From the IMG/VR virus record IMGVR_UViG_3300020453_000613, positions 1 through 37,022 of that record: a stretch of DNA of 37,022 bases; one strand, written 5' to 3'. Position numbers and translations under genes: made by a program. This document shows positions 36,040 through 37,022 of the stretch, piece after piece. Every line of letters starts with the position of its first letter. Position 1 is the stretch's first letter. This DNA comes from a virus. The notes beneath the pieces are model-generated. The model was not told where the DNA came from. It ran no database searches and saw only the letters and a program-made list of their open reading frames with translations.

Positions 36040-36044
36040 GTCAA
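36016..36044 (-). promoter_or_regulatory. Sigma70 promoter with repeats in spacer and leader
   Basis: Minus strand: TTGACT (36039-36044), a 17-base spacer, TATACT (36016-36021). Each box is five of six. It starts just after the 72-aa gene's stop and would begin transcripts near 36009, about 24 bases before the 60-aa start codon. Cluster 2 repeats occupy the spacer and the leader. Confidence 0.68.
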
Positions 36045-36051
36045 CTAGGTG

Positions 36052-36270
36052 TTAGTTCCACCCAGTAGATTCATCTGGTTCAGTTACATCATCAAGCAAC
36101 TCTGGATAATACTCTTTCACCTCTTCTTCCATCTCTGCGTAAGAATAATCATCATAAGATTTGGTCATGTAATCATGAAGAATAGCAAGACAATCATCCA
36201 AGTTTAGACCATCAATAACCCTGGTAACATATGCTTCAATGAGTGATTCTTTGTTCATAGTCATTTGCAT
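36052..36270 (-). CDS. Small acidic protein (72 aa), paralogue of the next upstream gene
   Basis: The conserved core AYVTRVIDGLNLDDCLAILH followed by DYMTKSYDDYSYAEMEEEVK and EYYPELLDD matches the 84-aa neighbour position by position (see finding). I recall such short acidic helical proteins in T4-like cyanophages as a family of unknown function, with the pattern 'V-x-D-x-[MLI]-[DN]-[ML]-[DE] ... Y-x-x-[YL] ... E-[IV]-x-[ED]-[YF]'. Three ATGs near the start (36270, 36264, 36258) are all possible. MNKESLIEA at 36258 fits the family best but no ribosome binding site decides it. It follows the 84-aa gene after eight bases. Confidence 0.85.
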   Translation of the reverse strand: MQMTMNKESLIEAYVTRVIDGLNLDDCLAILHDYMTKSYDDYSYAEMEEEVKEYYPELLDDVTEPDESTGWN

Positions 36271-36278
36271 GATGAGTG

Positions 36279-36533
36279 TTAGATAGTGGTTCCTGCATAG
36301 TTTATATTTTTGGCGCTAACCTCTCTCAGTAGGTTATTAAATTCCTCTCCCTTATCATTGAAGTAATCTGTTATTTCAAACTGCATATCTTTCTGATCAT
36401 AATTATCATATGATCCCATAAGTTGATCAAAGACAATCTCACATAGAGTATCAAGATCCATAGAATCTACTACTCTTTCACAGAAGATTTCTTTGAGTTT
36501 CTGTGTTTGTTCTTTAGAAAGATTCATTTCCAT
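36279..36533 (-). CDS. Small acidic protein (84 aa), tandem paralogue
   Basis: This protein begins MEMNLSKEQTQKLKEIFCER and has the core RVVDSMDLDTLCEIVFDQLM then GSYDNYDQKDMQFEITDYF, a clear homologue of the 72-aa product downstream. It carries a 15-residue C-terminal extension (REVSAKNINYAGTTI). No DNA-binding, metal-binding or enzymatic motif is visible, and the acidic helical nature suggests protein-protein contact with a host or phage target. The start overlaps the end of the 89-aa basic gene by ten bases (ATGGAAATGA), so the two are translationally coupled. Confidence 0.87.
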   Translation of the reverse strand: MEMNLSKEQTQKLKEIFCERVVDSMDLDTLCEIVFDQLMGSYDNYDQKDMQFEITDYFNDKGEEFNNLLREVSAKNINYAGTTI

Positions 36534-36793
36534 TGGTTTGTTTTGATGAGATACTTTTTGATTTCAAATGTGAGAAACTTTTTTAGTTTTGGGTCATCTG
36601 TTACATCAAGGGCATCATACAATCTGTTAATATAGTCCTTCTCTCTTGTCACCTTAATTGCACCTTTGGGTTTATCAGATAACCCTAGGTTTGTGTTAGC
36701 ACCTGCCTTAGTCTTGGGTCTTCCAAAGTTACCAGTGATGTTGCCTGTGGTTCTTAGTTTGGTTTTGATTTTTGAGAGATTGGATGATGTCAT
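36524..36793 (-). CDS. Small basic protein (89 aa), function unknown
   Basis: The first half (SNLSKIKTKLRTTGNITGNF, RPKTKAGANTNLGL) is basic, rich in Gly, Thr, Asn and Lys, and probably disordered. The second half (VTREKDYINRLYDALDVTDD, PKLKKFLTFEIKKYLI) is helical. It is overlapped by the membrane-peptide gene upstream (ATGA) and by the 84-aa gene downstream, forming a tightly coupled trio. The mixture of a basic tail and helical domain would suit RNA or DNA binding, but I recognise no family. Confidence 0.78.
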   Translation of the reverse strand: MTSSNLSKIKTKLRTTGNITGNFGRPKTKAGANTNLGLSDKPKGAIKVTREKDYINRLYDALDVTDDPKLKKFLTFEIKKYLIKTNQWK

Positions 36794-36936
36794 TTGATCA
36801 CATTTGAAGGGGGATTCATGAGTGCCTCTAGGGCAGCATTTCTCTCTTGAATAAGATCAACTGTTTTGGAGTTCATAACAGTGATGAAGATGTTTGCCCC
36901 AATGACAGTGACAACTCCCAGAAGAATGATTCTCAT
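36790..36936 (-). CDS. Single-helix membrane peptide (48 aa)
   Basis: The N-terminus MRIILLGVVTVIGANIFITV (residues 1-20) is a strongly hydrophobic segment of the right length to span or anchor in a membrane. It is followed by a polar helix NSKTVDLIQERNAALEALMN and a short Pro-containing tail. It has no cleavage site typical of a signal peptide, so it is probably an N-in or N-out anchored peptide. The stop overlaps the next start (ATGA). The 20-bp repeat also found before the 89-aa NYETWNVAL gene ends ten bases upstream of the start. Function unknown. Membrane peptides of this type can act in host takeover or lysis control, which is speculation here. Confidence 0.72.
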   Translation of the reverse strand: MRIILLGVVTVIGANIFITVMNSKTVDLIQERNAALEALMNPPSNVIK

Positions 36937-36946
36937 ACTACTGTCT

Positions 36947-36966
36947 CACTTTAGAGGTAACTAACA
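36947..36966 (-). repeat. 20-bp direct repeat, copy 2 (before the membrane-peptide gene)
   Basis: Identical in all 20 bases to 35305-35324. It lies ten bases upstream of the ATG at 36936. The remaining sequence up to the window end (36967-37022) shows no gene and no clear promoter. Confidence 0.85.
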
Positions 36967-37022
36967 CTATTCATCAGCACAATTTGTTTTCATTGTAGAA
37001 GGGAAATCTGTTGATGTAAAGT

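Overview
This window looks like part of a T4-like myovirus genome from a marine phage, most likely a cyanomyovirus of Prochlorococcus or Synechococcus. Evidence seen directly: AT-rich sequence, every supported gene on the minus strand, tight head-to-tail packing with ATGA-type overlaps, and a run of T4 neck, baseplate and terminase homologues. Several small proteins (48, 57, 67, 84 and 72 aa) and a GT-A-like protein resemble families I associate with cyanophages. That host inference rests on recalled family resemblance. A T4-like pelagiphage is the main alternative. I see no tRNA, CRISPR array, insertion sequence, integrase or host metabolic gene.

Reading in the direction of transcription (high to low coordinates), the window has two parts. 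The first (37022 to about 33400) is a small-gene region. It holds a one-helix membrane peptide, a basic protein, two tandem paralogous acidic proteins (84 and 72 aa), a 60-aa protein, a 30-aa micro-ORF, an NYETWNVAL-type protein, a 67-aa protein, a glycosyltransferase-like protein, and 57- and 48-aa proteins. It is divided by two intrinsic terminators and carries sigma70-like promoters. Its intergenic gaps contain a 15-bp palindromic repeat (consensus TATGTGCCCCACATA) in two related clusters plus an inverted pair, together with ACTAAC/GTTAGT motifs and a 20-bp direct repeat in front of two start codons. This is the least explained part of the window.

The second part (33360 to 1) is the late structural module. 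It runs: conserved 226-aa protein, gp25, gp6, a giant 3994-aa gp7-position wedge protein, gp8, a 2533-aa DUF4815-type protein, a 73-aa coiled-coil protein, a 128-aa beta protein, gp13, gp14, gp15, gp16 (small terminase), an 1144-aa fibre-like protein, and the first codons of a gene starting MAAPNLKN. Two exact T4-type late promoters (TATAAATA) lie just upstream of gp25 and gp8, with weaker candidates before the 226-aa and 1144-aa genes. They suggest transcription units gp25-gp6-gp7 and gp8 through gp16.

The late proteins should together form the baseplate wedge, the neck/tail connector and part of the packaging motor. Several are much longer than their T4 counterparts (gp14 842 vs about 256 aa, gp8 518 vs 334, gp7-position 3994 vs about 1032). 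The extra length consists largely of recurring modules, GxGYxxxP repeats and an 'IDDE...RG..GT..H' module, that are shared among unrelated proteins of the same virion.
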